A stretch of 64,000 bases of DNA from RBG-16-66-20 sp040752005 (lineage in GTDB: Bacteria; Pseudomonadota; Gammaproteobacteria; Burkholderiales; SG8-39), in contig JBFMFX010000008.1 in the NCBI GenBank assembly GCA_040752005.1, positions 89,321 to 153,320 of the forward strand, given 5' to 3'. Below are positions 29,497 through 38,470 of this stretch, piece by piece. The notes under the pieces were generated by a model. That model did no database searches and was not told the DNA's origin. It was given only the letters and a program-made list of their open reading frames with translations. The position numbers were made by a program, and so were the translations under genes. Positions within the stretch are counted from its first letter, which is position 1. Every line of letters begins with the position of its first letter.

Positions 29497-30576
29497 ATGA
29501 CCGAATACCGCATTGCAGTGATCCCCGGCGACGGCATCGGCCGCGAAGTGATGCCCGAGGGCGTGCGCGTGATGGAGGCTGCCGGCGCCAAGTACGGCAT
29601 CTCGTTCCGCTGGCAGGAGTTTCCGTGGAGCTGCGACTGGTACAAGGCGCACGGCCGCATGTGCCCGGAGGACGCGCCCGACATCCTGCGCGCTTTCGAC
29701 GCGATCTACTTCGGCGCCGTCGGCAATCCGGCGATCGTGCCGGACCACGTCTCGGCGTGGGGGCTGCTCATCAATTTCCGGCGCTGGTTCGACCTCTACG
29801 TGAACCTGCGGCCGGTGCGGCTGTTCGAGGGCATCGCCCCGCCGCTCGCCGGCCGCAAGCCCGGGGACATCGATTACCTGGTGGTGCGCGAAAACACCGA
29901 GGGCGAGTATGGCGGCATCGGCGGGCGCATCTACGAGGGCACCGAGCGCGAGCTGGTGACGCAAACCGCCGTTTTCAGCCGCAAGGGCGTGGACCGCATC
30001 ATGCGCTACGCCTTCGAGCTGGCGCGCACGCGGAAAAAGCACGTCACCTCGTGCACCAAGTCCAACGGCATCTCGATCTCCATGCCCTACTGGGACGAGC
30101 GCTTTGCGGAGATGAAAAAGCGCTATCCCGAGGTGCGCGCCGACCAGTACCACGTGGACGGCCTCACGATCCAGCTCGTGCTCAACCCGGACCGCTTCGA
30201 CGTGATCGTCGCTTCCAATCTGTTCGGCGACATCCTGTCGGATCTGGGACCCGCCACCACCGGCACGATCGGCATCGCGCCCTCGGGCAACATTAACCCG
30301 GAGCGGACCGCGCCCTCGATCTTCGAGCCGGTGCACGGCTCGGCGCCTGACATCGCCGGACGCGGAATCGCCAACCCGATCGGGCAGATCTGGTCCGGGG
30401 CGATGATGCTGGAGCATCTCGGCCAGCCGCAGGCGGCGGCCGACGTGGTGAGCGCCATCGAGCAGGTGGTGCGCGACGGCCCCCGTACGCCCGACATGAA
30501 GGGGCGCGCGACGACCTCGGAAGTGGGGGCGGCGGTGGCGAACGCCGTGCGCGGCGCCTCGCGCCGGGCGGCGTAG
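29497..30576 (+). CDS. Tartrate/D-malate-type dehydrogenase (decarboxylating), paralogue 1
   Basis: An NAD-dependent beta-decarboxylating dehydrogenase of the isopropylmalate/isocitrate superfamily, 359 residues. It has the N-terminal IPGDGIGREV, the substrate loop LRPVR, and VRENTEGEYGGIGG, which places it nearer tartrate/D-malate dehydrogenases than LeuB. The lysine is in TKSN, the metal aspartates are in DGLTIQLVLNPDRFDV and SNLFGDILSDLG, and the NAD site is EPVHGSAPDIAG. The substrate cannot be settled by sequence alone. It is convergent with the HtrA gene, whose other side has a second paralogue. Confidence 0.85.
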   Translation: MTEYRIAVIPGDGIGREVMPEGVRVMEAAGAKYGISFRWQEFPWSCDWYKAHGRMCPEDAPDILRAFDAIYFGAVGNPAIVPDHVSAWGLLINFRRWFDLYVNLRPVRLFEGIAPPLAGRKPGDIDYLVVRENTEGEYGGIGGRIYEGTERELVTQTAVFSRKGVDRIMRYAFELARTRKKHVTSCTKSNGISISMPYWDERFAEMKKRYPEVRADQYHVDGLTIQLVLNPDRFDVIVASNLFGDILSDLGPATTGTIGIAPSGNINPERTAPSIFEPVHGSAPDIAGRGIANPIGQIWSGAMMLEHLGQPQAAADVVSAIEQVVRDGPRTPDMKGRATTSEVGAAVANAVRGASRRAA

Positions 30577-31701
30577 CTAGTCGCCCGCGGCGAGCCTGAG
30601 CGGCACGTCCACTTTCCTGCCGCCCCGAAGCAGCGTCACGGTCACCGTCTCACCCGGCTGGTGCTGCTCCAGGGCCTCCAGCAGCTCGTCGGTGTTCGCG
30701 ACCGGCTTGCCGGCGATCGCGGTGATGATGTCGCCGGGCACGATCTCCCCGCTCCTTGCGCGGCGGTACGGCTGCAGCCCCGCCGCCGCCGCCGGACTGC
30801 CCGGCACCACCCCGACGATCGCGACGCCCTTGGGCAGGCGCAACGCGGCGTGCACCTGCGGCGGCGCGGCCTGGATGCCGAGCGCCGGGCGCACGATGCG
30901 GCCGTCGCGGATGAGCCGCGGCACCACGCGGTTCACCTCGTCCACCGGAATCGCGAAACCGATGCCGGCGGAAGCCCCGCTCGGGCTGTAGATCGCGGTA
31001 TTGACACCGATCAGGCGCCCGGCGGAATCGAGCAGCGGCCCGCCCGAGTTGCCGGGGTTGATCGCGGCGTCGGTCTGGATCACGCCGCGGATCTTGCGCT
31101 GGGTGACCGATTCGATCTCGCGGTTGAGCGCGCTGACGATCCCGGTGGTGAGCGTCTGGTCGAGGCCGAACGGGTTGCCGATCGCGTACACCTTCTGCCC
31201 CACTTGCAGGTCGCGGCTGGTGCCGATCGGAATGGGCTTCAGTTTTTCGCGCGGCGCGGCGATGCGCAGCACCGCCAGGTCGCGGTCGGGAAAGATGCCG
31301 ACGAGTTCCGCCTTCCACTCCGACTGGTCGGCGAGTGTGACGCGCGCACCGCTCGCGCCCTGGATGACGTGGAAGTTGGTGACGATGTGGCCGCGCTCGT
31401 CCCACACGAAGCCGCTGCCGGTACCGCGCGGCACCTGGAACACGTCGAGCGAGAACAGGTCGCGCGCCGTCTCCAGCGTCGTGATGTGCACCGTCGAGGG
31501 CGAGGCGGCGCGAAACACCGCGATGTTGTTCTGCTCGTCCTCGGCGAGCGCGCCGCGGGCGGTGACCGGTCGCGGCTCGGCGCGCGGCTTGAGCAGCGTC
31601 TGCGCGAGCGGCGCGAGCCACCACAGCGCAAGCGCGGCCACGAGCAGCACGACGAGCAGCCACGCCACCGCGCCGCGCGGCCCTCGGAAATTCATCGCCA
31701 T
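30577..31701 (-). CDS. Membrane-anchored HtrA/DegS-type serine protease
   Basis: A trypsin-like protease with one PDZ domain acting in the periplasm. Taking ATG 31701 (MAMNFRG) gives 374 residues with one N-terminal transmembrane helix (about 12-32). The catalytic triad is H111 (TNFHV), D141 (DRDLAVL) and S219 (GNSGGPLL). The PDZ domain covers about 275-365 (GVAIVGVVPGSPAAAAGL, GDIITAIAGKPV). One PDZ and a membrane anchor resemble DegS more than DegP. It lies between the two dehydrogenase genes; the stop abuts the first. Confidence 0.9.
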   Translation of the reverse strand: MAMNFRGPRGAVAWLLVVLLVAALALWWLAPLAQTLLKPRAEPRPVTARGALAEDEQNNIAVFRAASPSTVHITTLETARDLFSLDVFQVPRGTGSGFVWDERGHIVTNFHVIQGASGARVTLADQSEWKAELVGIFPDRDLAVLRIAAPREKLKPIPIGTSRDLQVGQKVYAIGNPFGLDQTLTTGIVSALNREIESVTQRKIRGVIQTDAAINPGNSGGPLLDSAGRLIGVNTAIYSPSGASAGIGFAIPVDEVNRVVPRLIRDGRIVRPALGIQAAPPQVHAALRLPKGVAIVGVVPGSPAAAAGLQPYRRARSGEIVPGDIITAIAGKPVANTDELLEALEQHQPGETVTVTLLRGGRKVDVPLRLAAGD

Positions 31702-31708
31702 CGGCCGG

Positions 31709-31718
31709 ATGCTATCCT
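31709..31718. promoter_or_regulatory. Overlapping -10 boxes between the HtrA gene and dehydrogenase 2
   Basis: TATCCT (plus, 31713-31718) ends six bases before the ATG at 31725. TAGCAT (minus, 31714-31709) ends seven bases before the HtrA ATG at 31701. This is the third divergent pair with the same layout and no ribosome binding sites. Confidence 0.45.
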
Positions 31719-31724
31719 GAAATA

Positions 31725-32774
31725 ATGAAATCGTACCGGATCGCATGCATCCCTGGCGACGGCATCGGCGCGGAAGTGATCGCCGAGGGCGTCAAGGTGC
31801 TCCAGGCGCTCGCCGCGCGCGAAGGCTTCGGGCTCGAATTCACCGCCTTCGACTGGAGTTCGGAGCGCTATCTGCGCACCGGCCGCTACATTCCGGAAGG
31901 CGGACTGGACGAGCTCAAGCGCCACGACGCCATCTTCTTCGGCGCGGTGGGCGCGCCGGACGTTCCCGATCATGTCTCACTCTGGGGCCTGAGGCTGCCA
32001 ATCTGTCAGGGATTCGACCAGTACGCGAATGTGCGCCCGGCGCGCGTGCTTCCCGGCGTGACAAGCCCGCTTGCACGCGGGGCCGAGATTGACTGGGTGA
32101 TCGTGCGCGAGAACACCGAAGGGGAGTATTCCGGCGCGGGCGGCCGCGTGCACACCGGGCACCCCGAGGAAGTGGCGGTGGAGGTATCCACCTTCACGCG
32201 CCGCGGCGTCGAGCGCATCCATCGCTTCGCGTTCGAGCTCGCGCGCAGCCGCCCGCGCCGGCACCTGACGCTCGTGACCAAGTCGAACGCCCAGCGCCAC
32301 GGCATGGTGCTGTGGGACGAGATCTTCTTCGAGGTGGCGCAGCAATTCCCCGACGTCGCCACCGACCGGGTGCTGGTGGATGCGGTCACCACGCGCATGG
32401 TGCTCAAACCCTCCTCGCTCGACACGATCGTCGCCTCGAACCTGCATGCCGACATTCTTTCCGACCTGGCGGCGGCCCTCTCCGGCTCGCTCGGCATCGC
32501 CCCCACCGCCAACCTCGACCCGGAGCGCAGGTTCCCTTCGATGTTCGAGCCGATCCACGGCTCGGCGTTCGACATCGCGGGCAAGGGCATCGCCAACCCG
32601 ATCGCCACCTTCTGGACCGGCGCGATGATGCTGGAGCACCTGGGCGAGTCGCGCGCGGCCGCGCGCCTCATGCGCGCGATCGAGGCGAGCACCGCGCGCA
32701 GGATCTTCACGCCCGACCTCGGCGGCACGGCACGCACGGCGGACGTGACCGCGGCGGTGCTGGAGAGCCTGTAG
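31725..32774 (+). CDS. Tartrate/D-malate-type dehydrogenase (decarboxylating), paralogue 2
   Basis: A 349-residue paralogue of the gene at 29497 with the same motif series: IPGDGIGAEV, RPARV, VRENTEGEYSGAGG, TKSN, DAVTTRMVLKP, SNLHADILSDL and EPIHGSAFDIAG. The substrate-side residues differ (ICQGFDQYANVRP instead of LINFRRWFDLYVNLRP), which suggests a different hydroxy-acid. It is followed after five bases by a receptor cyclase gene. Whether dehydrogenase and cyclase are functionally linked is unknown. Confidence 0.85.
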   Translation: MKSYRIACIPGDGIGAEVIAEGVKVLQALAAREGFGLEFTAFDWSSERYLRTGRYIPEGGLDELKRHDAIFFGAVGAPDVPDHVSLWGLRLPICQGFDQYANVRPARVLPGVTSPLARGAEIDWVIVRENTEGEYSGAGGRVHTGHPEEVAVEVSTFTRRGVERIHRFAFELARSRPRRHLTLVTKSNAQRHGMVLWDEIFFEVAQQFPDVATDRVLVDAVTTRMVLKPSSLDTIVASNLHADILSDLAAALSGSLGIAPTANLDPERRFPSMFEPIHGSAFDIAGKGIANPIATFWTGAMMLEHLGESRAAARLMRAIEASTARRIFTPDLGGTARTADVTAAVLESL

Positions 32775-32779
32775 GCCGG

Positions 32780-34588
32780 ATGGCGCTCGGCCCGGTCCGC
32801 TTCGCCACCATCGCGGTCTCGGGCGCCGGCGCCTTCGTCGCCGCCGCCGTCGGCGTCACGCTGGCGGTGAGCGGCGCAGCGGGCCTCGGTAGCACGCAAG
32901 CGCTCCTTGCCGAACGTGAGGAGGCGCTGCTCGATCATCTGGAGCAACGCCTCGAGCTGGAGCTTGCGCCGGTGCGCGAGCAGTCGGCGTGGATCGCCGC
33001 CGCGTTCGCCGAGGGCCGTGTCGAGCTGGAGCGGCGCGAGGCGCTCGATGCCTTCATGCTCGGCGCGGTCGGCGCGCTGCCGCAGGTGACGGCACTCGGC
33101 GTGGTGGACACCGCCGGCCGCGTGCGGCGCTGGACGCGCGAGGAGCGCCGCGGCCGCACCGAGGACTGGTCGGGCAGGAAACCGATCATGGACTGGATCG
33201 ACCGGGGGCGGGCCCTCGGCGCTTCGGGCTGGCTGCCGCCGCTGTGGGCGAGCAGCGAGATGGCGGCGGCGCTGGTATACGAGACGCCGCTCAGGCGCTC
33301 CGGCGGCCGCTTCATCGGCATGCTCGGACAGGTGGTGCCGGTGGCGAAGCTCTCGGCGGTGCTCGCCGTTTTCGGCGCCGAGTACGGCGTCACCGCGTTC
33401 GTCCTGCACGGCGAGGACCGCGTGCTCGCACACCCGGCGCTCGCTTCAGGCCCCGGCGGACTGCCGCGCCCCAATCCCCTGCCGCTCGTCGCCGAGATCG
33501 GCGACCCGGTGCTGGAGGCGCTGCGCGGCACTGAGCTGCGCACGCCGCTTGCGTTGCGAGCGCTCAAGCGCAGTCAGGGCTGGACCGCCGTGGTACGGGA
33601 CGCCCGCTATCTGTACGTCGTGCGCGACATCGCCGGCACCGGCGCAACCCCGTGGAAGCTCGGCATCTACCACACCGCCGAACACAGCGGCGAGCAGGCC
33701 CAGATCCGGCGCCTGCTCCTGTCGCTCGCCGCGGGACTCGCGGTGCTCGCCGTCGCAGTGCTCGCCGCCGCGCTCATCGGGCGCTGGCTCAGCCGCCCGA
33801 TCGAGGCCTTCGCCCGTGCCGCGCGCATGGTGCGCCAGGGCAGGCTGGACAGCGTGCCCAAGCTCCCGGGCAGCCCGATCCGCGAGTTCGACGACGCCAG
33901 CCGCTCGTTCAACGAGATGGTCGAGGGCCTGCGCGAGCGCAGCCTCATTCGCGAGACGCTCGGCCGCTTTGTCCCCGAGGAGGTCGCGCGCGAGCTGCTC
34001 GCCGGCGGCGGCCAGCTCGAGCCGGTGGAGGCAAAAGCGACGGTGCTGGTCGCCGACATCGAGGACTTCACCCGCATCACCGACTCGGTCGGGCCGCGTG
34101 GTGTGGTCGAGTTTCTCAACGCCTATTTCGAGGTGGTGGACGAGATCGTGCGGCGCTACCGGGGCGTGATCACCCAGTTCCAGGGCGACGCGGTGCTCGC
34201 CGTCTTCAACCTGCCCATCCCGGATCCCGACCACGGTGCGAATGCGCTGCGCGCGGCGATCGAGCTGGTGCGCGCCGCCGACGAGCGCGATTTCGCCGGC
34301 GTGCGCGTGCGCAACCGCGTCGGCCTGTACACCGGCCGCGTGGTGGCGGGGGCGGTGGGCTCGAGCGGACGCATGAGCTACACGGTGCACGGCAACGCGG
34401 TCAATCTGGCCGCGCGCATCGAGGCGCTGAACAAGGAGTACGGCACCCGGATCCTCCTCGCTGAAAAGACCGCCGAGCGCTGCCCGGGTTTCCCCCTCGT
34501 CAAGGTGGCCGACGCTGAGATCCGGGGCTACGGAGAGGCGGTGCCGGTGTATACCTTGCCGGGCGGCCAGACGACTACAATGCGTTGA
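32780..34588 (+). CDS. Receptor-type class III adenylate/guanylate cyclase
   Basis: A 602-residue membrane signalling enzyme. An N-terminal transmembrane helix (about 7-33) is followed by an extracytoplasmic domain of about 280 residues without a motif I can name (Cache-like in length). A second helix at about 318-342 and a HAMP domain (SRPIEAFARAARMV) follow. The catalytic domain has metal aspartates D426 (VADIEDFTRITD) and D470 (FQGDAVLAVFN). The purine-specifying residues cannot be assigned with confidence. It ends TGATG, overlapping the next cyclase gene by one base. Confidence 0.88.
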   Translation: MALGPVRFATIAVSGAGAFVAAAVGVTLAVSGAAGLGSTQALLAEREEALLDHLEQRLELELAPVREQSAWIAAAFAEGRVELERREALDAFMLGAVGALPQVTALGVVDTAGRVRRWTREERRGRTEDWSGRKPIMDWIDRGRALGASGWLPPLWASSEMAAALVYETPLRRSGGRFIGMLGQVVPVAKLSAVLAVFGAEYGVTAFVLHGEDRVLAHPALASGPGGLPRPNPLPLVAEIGDPVLEALRGTELRTPLALRALKRSQGWTAVVRDARYLYVVRDIAGTGATPWKLGIYHTAEHSGEQAQIRRLLLSLAAGLAVLAVAVLAAALIGRWLSRPIEAFARAARMVRQGRLDSVPKLPGSPIREFDDASRSFNEMVEGLRERSLIRETLGRFVPEEVARELLAGGGQLEPVEAKATVLVADIEDFTRITDSVGPRGVVEFLNAYFEVVDEIVRRYRGVITQFQGDAVLAVFNLPIPDPDHGANALRAAIELVRAADERDFAGVRVRNRVGLYTGRVVAGAVGSSGRMSYTVHGNAVNLAARIEALNKEYGTRILLAEKTAERCPGFPLVKVADAEIRGYGEAVPVYTLPGGQTTTMR

Positions 34589-37500
34589 TGCTGGCCGACG
34601 CCCCGGCGATCCGTTGCCCCCAGTGCAGCGCGCAATGTCCGGCGGGCACCAAATTCTGCGGCCAGTGCGGGGCGCGTCTGCCCGGAGCGTGCCTTGCCTG
34701 CGGCGCCACCAATGCACTCGGGCAGCGCTTCTGCGGCCAGTGCGGCGCACCGCTCGCGGCAGACCGCACCTCCGCGCGCTTCGCCTCTCCCGACCGCTAC
34801 ACGCCCAGACACCTGGCCGAGAGGATTCTTCGCTACCGGAGCGAACTGGAAGGCGAGCGCAAGCAGGTCACGATCCTGTTCGCCGACATCAAGGGCTCGC
34901 TCGAGCTGCTCAGCGACCGCGATCCGGAGGACGCGCGCAAGCTGCTCGACGACGTGCTGGGGCGAATGATGGACGCGGTGCACCGCTACGAGGGCACGGT
35001 GAACCAGGTGCTCGGCGACGGCATCATGGCGATGTTTGGCGCACCGGTGGCGCACGAGGATCATGCCGTGCGCGCCTGCTATGCCGCGCTGCAGATGCGG
35101 CGCCGGATCGAGCGCTATGCCGAGAGGCTGCGCCGCACCGATGGCGTCTTGCTGCAGATCCGCATCGGCGTCAATTCCGGAGAGGTCGTGGTGCGTGCCA
35201 TCGGCAACGACCTGCACATGGATTACAGCGCGGTCGGCCAGACGACGCACCTGGCGGGTCGCATGGAGCAGATGGCCGCGCCCGGCTCGATCCTGATCAC
35301 CGCCGAGACGCTGCGGCTCGTCGAGGGCTACGTGCAGGTAAAGGCCCTCGGCGCGGTGCCGGTGCGCGGGCTCGCTTCGCCGGTGGACGCGTTCGAGGTG
35401 CTCGCCGCGGGCTCGATCCGATCACGCCTGCAGGCGGCCGCGGCACGGGGTTTTACGCGCTTCGTCGGACGGACCTCCGAATTGGCGACGCTGCGCGAGA
35501 CGCTGGAGGCTGCCGCGGCGGGACGCATGCAGATGGTGGCAATCACCGGCGAGGCCGGAGTCGGCAAATCGCGGCTGCTGCACGAGTTCGTCCACTCCCC
35601 CGGTGCGCGTGGCTGGCTGCTCCTGGAAGCCAATGCGGTCTCGTACGGCAAGGCGACCCCCTATTTGCCTGTGGTGGATCTTCTGACGCACTACTTCAGG
35701 ATCGAGGCACCGGACGAGCCGCGGCTGGTCCGGGAAAAGGTCGCCGCGAAGGTGCTGGGGCTCGATGGCACGCTGCAGGACGCGATCCCGCCGGTGCTCG
35801 AACTGCTCGATGCGCTGCCCGAGGACCACGCGTTCCGGACGCTCGAGCCGCTGCAGCGCCGACTGCAGACCGAGCGCGCGGTAGCGCGGCTGCTGCTCGC
35901 CGAAAGCCGCGTGCAACCGCTGCTCATCGTATTCGAGGACCTGCACTGGACCGACTCGCTCACCCTCGGACTGCTGAAAAATCTCGTCGGCGCCCTGGAG
36001 CATGCTCGCGCCGTGCTCCTGGCGAGCCACCGTCCGGATTTCGACGAGCCATGGGCCCCGCAAGCGCGTTTCCGGCGGCTGCTGATCGAGCCACTGTCGC
36101 GGGCAAATAGCGAGGAGCTTTTGCACGAGCTGCTCGGGGCCGATGCCGGCGTCGCCGCCCTGAGGCGCATCCTCGTCGAACGCGTCGGCGGCAACCCTTT
36201 TTTCCTCGAGGAGATCGTGCGCACGCTGGTGGAGACCGGCGTTCTTTCCGGCCAGAAAGGCGCCTATCGCGTCGTCAAGCCGCTCGCCGAGGCGCGGGTG
36301 CCGGCGACGGTGCAAGCGGTGATCGCGGCACGAATGGATCGCCTGCCGGCCGACGAGAAACGCCTTCTGCAGGAGGCGGCGGTGATCGGCACCACCGTTC
36401 CGATCGCGCTGCTGCACGCGATCGCCGATCTCTCCAGCGAAGAGCTCGATCTTCGCCTCGCGCGGCTTCGTGGCGCGGAATTCATCTACGAAACGCACGT
36501 CTTTCCGGACGTCGAGTACACGTTCAAGCACGCGCTCACCCATGAGGTCGCCTACGCGGGGCTGCTGCACGCGCGGCGGCGAGAGATCCACGCCCGCGTC
36601 CTGCGGGCGATGGAAACGCTCTACGCCGATCGCATGGCCGAGCGGGTCGAACGGCTGGCGCACCACGCCTGGTACGGCGAGGTCTGGGACCGGGCGGTGA
36701 CCTACCTGCGGCAAGCCGCGCACAAGGCGGTGGAGCGCCCTGCGTACCGGGAGGCGGCGGCGCTGCTGGAGCGCGCCCTCGCCGCGCTGCAGCGCCTGCC
36801 GCAGCACGCCGGCTTGCTCGAGCAGGCGATCGACATCCGCTTTGACCTGCGCAACGCGCTCCAGCCCCTCGGCGAGCGCGAGCGGATTTTTGAGTCGCTG
36901 CGCGAAGCCGAGCAGCTCGCCGAGCGCCTCGGCGACCGGCGCCGCCTTGGATGGATCCAGTCGTATCTCGCCGACCATTACTGGATCCTCGGCCGCGCGC
37001 AGGACGCCGCCGCCGCTGCCGCGCGCGCGCTCGAGATCGCCCGCGAGATCGCGGACCTTCCGCTGCAGGTGGTCACGCATCTGCCGCTCGGGCTGCTGTA
37101 TCACACCAGCGGCGAATACCGCCGCGCGATGGAATATTTCCGCCACAACGTGGATCTGCTGCGCGGCGATCTTGAGTGCGAGCGCTTCGGTCTGTTCGTG
37201 CTCCCTTCGTCCTTTTCCCGGAGCTTCCTCGCCTGGACGCACGCGGAGCTCGGCGAGTTCTCCGAGGCGGCCGTGCTCGCGGACGAAGGCGTACGGATCG
37301 CCGAGGAGGCGGGGCATTCGTTCAGCATCGGCTACGCGCGCCTGGGCAAGGGCGTGGCGCATCTGCGGCAGGGAGACGTCGCCCGGGCGGCGGTGGAGTT
37401 CGAGCGCGCGCTCGGCCTCGGCGCATTCGCGGACATCCCGGTGGGCTACAGCTACGTCGCCTTTCACCTCGGCTACGCGCTCGCGCTCGGCGGCAGCGTC

Positions 37501-37965
37501 GCCGAAGGCCTGTCCATCCTGGAAAGGACGGTCGCTCTGGCGGAATCGAGCGGATTCGTCGCGCGCCATGCGCTGCGGCTCGCCTACCTCGGCGAGGTGT
37601 TGCTCATCGCCGGCAGAACCGACCAGGCCGCGAAAACGGCCGAGCGCGCGCTGGTGCTTGCGCGCAAGCACGGCGAGCGCGCGAACGAAGCCTATGCGCT
37701 GCGCGTCCTCGGCCTGGTCGCCGCCCAGGGCGCCGACTCGCGCGAGGCCGAGACGCGGCTGACGGAAGCGCTTGACCTCGCGCAGCGGCTCGAAATGTGC
37801 CCGCTTGTTGCGCAGTGTCATCATGCGCTGGCCGGCGTGCTCGAGGCCGGGGGGCGGGGGGGCGAGACCGCCGCGCACCGTGGCACCGCCACGGCCATGT
37901 TCCGGGCGATGGACCTCGCACCGTGGGGCCCGCGGATCCAACGGGGCGCTTATTCGTGGGGATGA
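34588..37965 (+). CDS. Soluble class III cyclase fused to zinc ribbons, AAA-type ATPase and TPR-like repeats
   Basis: A 1125-residue cytoplasmic signalling protein. Two zinc ribbons lie at residues 10-52 (CPQC, FCGQCG, CLACG, FCGQCG). The cyclase domain (about 92-270) has metal aspartates D100 (FADIKGS) and D144 (VLGDGIMAMFG). The ATPase has Walker A GEAGVGKS (K327) and Walker B-like LLIVFEDLHWTDS. From about 690 to the end there are helical TPR-like repeats. The order resembles soluble adenylate cyclases and MalT/STAND regulators. The ATG overlaps the upstream stop, so both cyclases are probably made together. Confidence 0.9.
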   Translation: MLADAPAIRCPQCSAQCPAGTKFCGQCGARLPGACLACGATNALGQRFCGQCGAPLAADRTSARFASPDRYTPRHLAERILRYRSELEGERKQVTILFADIKGSLELLSDRDPEDARKLLDDVLGRMMDAVHRYEGTVNQVLGDGIMAMFGAPVAHEDHAVRACYAALQMRRRIERYAERLRRTDGVLLQIRIGVNSGEVVVRAIGNDLHMDYSAVGQTTHLAGRMEQMAAPGSILITAETLRLVEGYVQVKALGAVPVRGLASPVDAFEVLAAGSIRSRLQAAAARGFTRFVGRTSELATLRETLEAAAAGRMQMVAITGEAGVGKSRLLHEFVHSPGARGWLLLEANAVSYGKATPYLPVVDLLTHYFRIEAPDEPRLVREKVAAKVLGLDGTLQDAIPPVLELLDALPEDHAFRTLEPLQRRLQTERAVARLLLAESRVQPLLIVFEDLHWTDSLTLGLLKNLVGALEHARAVLLASHRPDFDEPWAPQARFRRLLIEPLSRANSEELLHELLGADAGVAALRRILVERVGGNPFFLEEIVRTLVETGVLSGQKGAYRVVKPLAEARVPATVQAVIAARMDRLPADEKRLLQEAAVIGTTVPIALLHAIADLSSEELDLRLARLRGAEFIYETHVFPDVEYTFKHALTHEVAYAGLLHARRREIHARVLRAMETLYADRMAERVERLAHHAWYGEVWDRAVTYLRQAAHKAVERPAYREAAALLERALAALQRLPQHAGLLEQAIDIRFDLRNALQPLGERERIFESLREAEQLAERLGDRRRLGWIQSYLADHYWILGRAQDAAAAAARALEIAREIADLPLQVVTHLPLGLLYHTSGEYRRAMEYFRHNVDLLRGDLECERFGLFVLPSSFSRSFLAWTHAELGEFSEAAVLADEGVRIAEEAGHSFSIGYARLGKGVAHLRQGDVARAAVEFERALGLGAFADIPVGYSYVAFHLGYALALGGSVAEGLSILERTVALAESSGFVARHALRLAYLGEVLLIAGRTDQAAKTAERALVLARKHGERANEAYALRVLGLVAAQGADSREAETRLTEALDLAQRLEMCPLVAQCHHALAGVLEAGGRGGETAAHRGTATAMFRAMDLAPWGPRIQRGAYSWG

Positions 37966-38055
37966 GGAGCCGCGGCGCGTCTCGATAGCTCGGCGCCCGA
38001 AAGGCGAAGGTCGCCACGTGGCCGCGCGCGCCGGCTCGACCCATGCACGCCCCGC

Positions 38056-38402
38056 TCAGGGAATCGCGATTCGGAGAAGATGGCAGACGTCCGTCATCGG
38101 ACTCGCCCAGCCGCCCAAGCCGAAAGAGTCGCCCCAGGCGAGCAGGCCAATCGCGCGCCGCGAACTTTTTTCCACGATCACGGACCCGCTGTCGCCCGGT
38201 GCCGCGAACCAGTCGTTCCATTGCTGCTCGGACGCTGGAGCCGGGTAGCCCGAGCCCGGGATGCCCGGACACCGATCTGGTTGACAAACGTCGCGAATCC
38301 GCTCGCGCCGTAATCGATCCACCCGGTTGGGCGCGTAGCCCTCCTTGCGCCCGGCTTCGGGCGCGCGCCGCCTTGTGGCCGACGATCGCATCGGATAGCA
38401 TG
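38056..38402 (-). pseudogene. Decayed trypsin-like serine peptidase
   Basis: On the minus strand one frame ends with a convincing chymotrypsin-fold C-terminus: WNDWFAAPGDSGSVIV holds the GDSGS nucleophile motif, followed by AIGLLAWGDS and GWASPMTDVCHLL. Upstream, the homologous sequence jumps between frames. GYAPNR is in the same frame as the C-terminus, WIDYGASGFATFVNQIGV is in another, and LSDAIVGHKAA is in the third. At least two indels therefore break the gene, and no start or complete histidine/aspartate region is visible. It occupies most of the 505-base gap between the cyclase and the next gene. Confidence 0.6.
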
Positions 38403-38470
38403 GCCGGGCGTCGCCTCGCACCGTCGCACTCCGCGGCCGGACGCGAGCATCGCGGCGAAAAGGGGGCAAC

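Noticed and set aside
34576..34581. TACAAT six bases before the ATG of the second cyclase
   Set aside because: It has the right spacing, but it lies inside the coding end of the first cyclase, and the TGATG overlap already explains translation of the second gene. Kept out of the promoter list.
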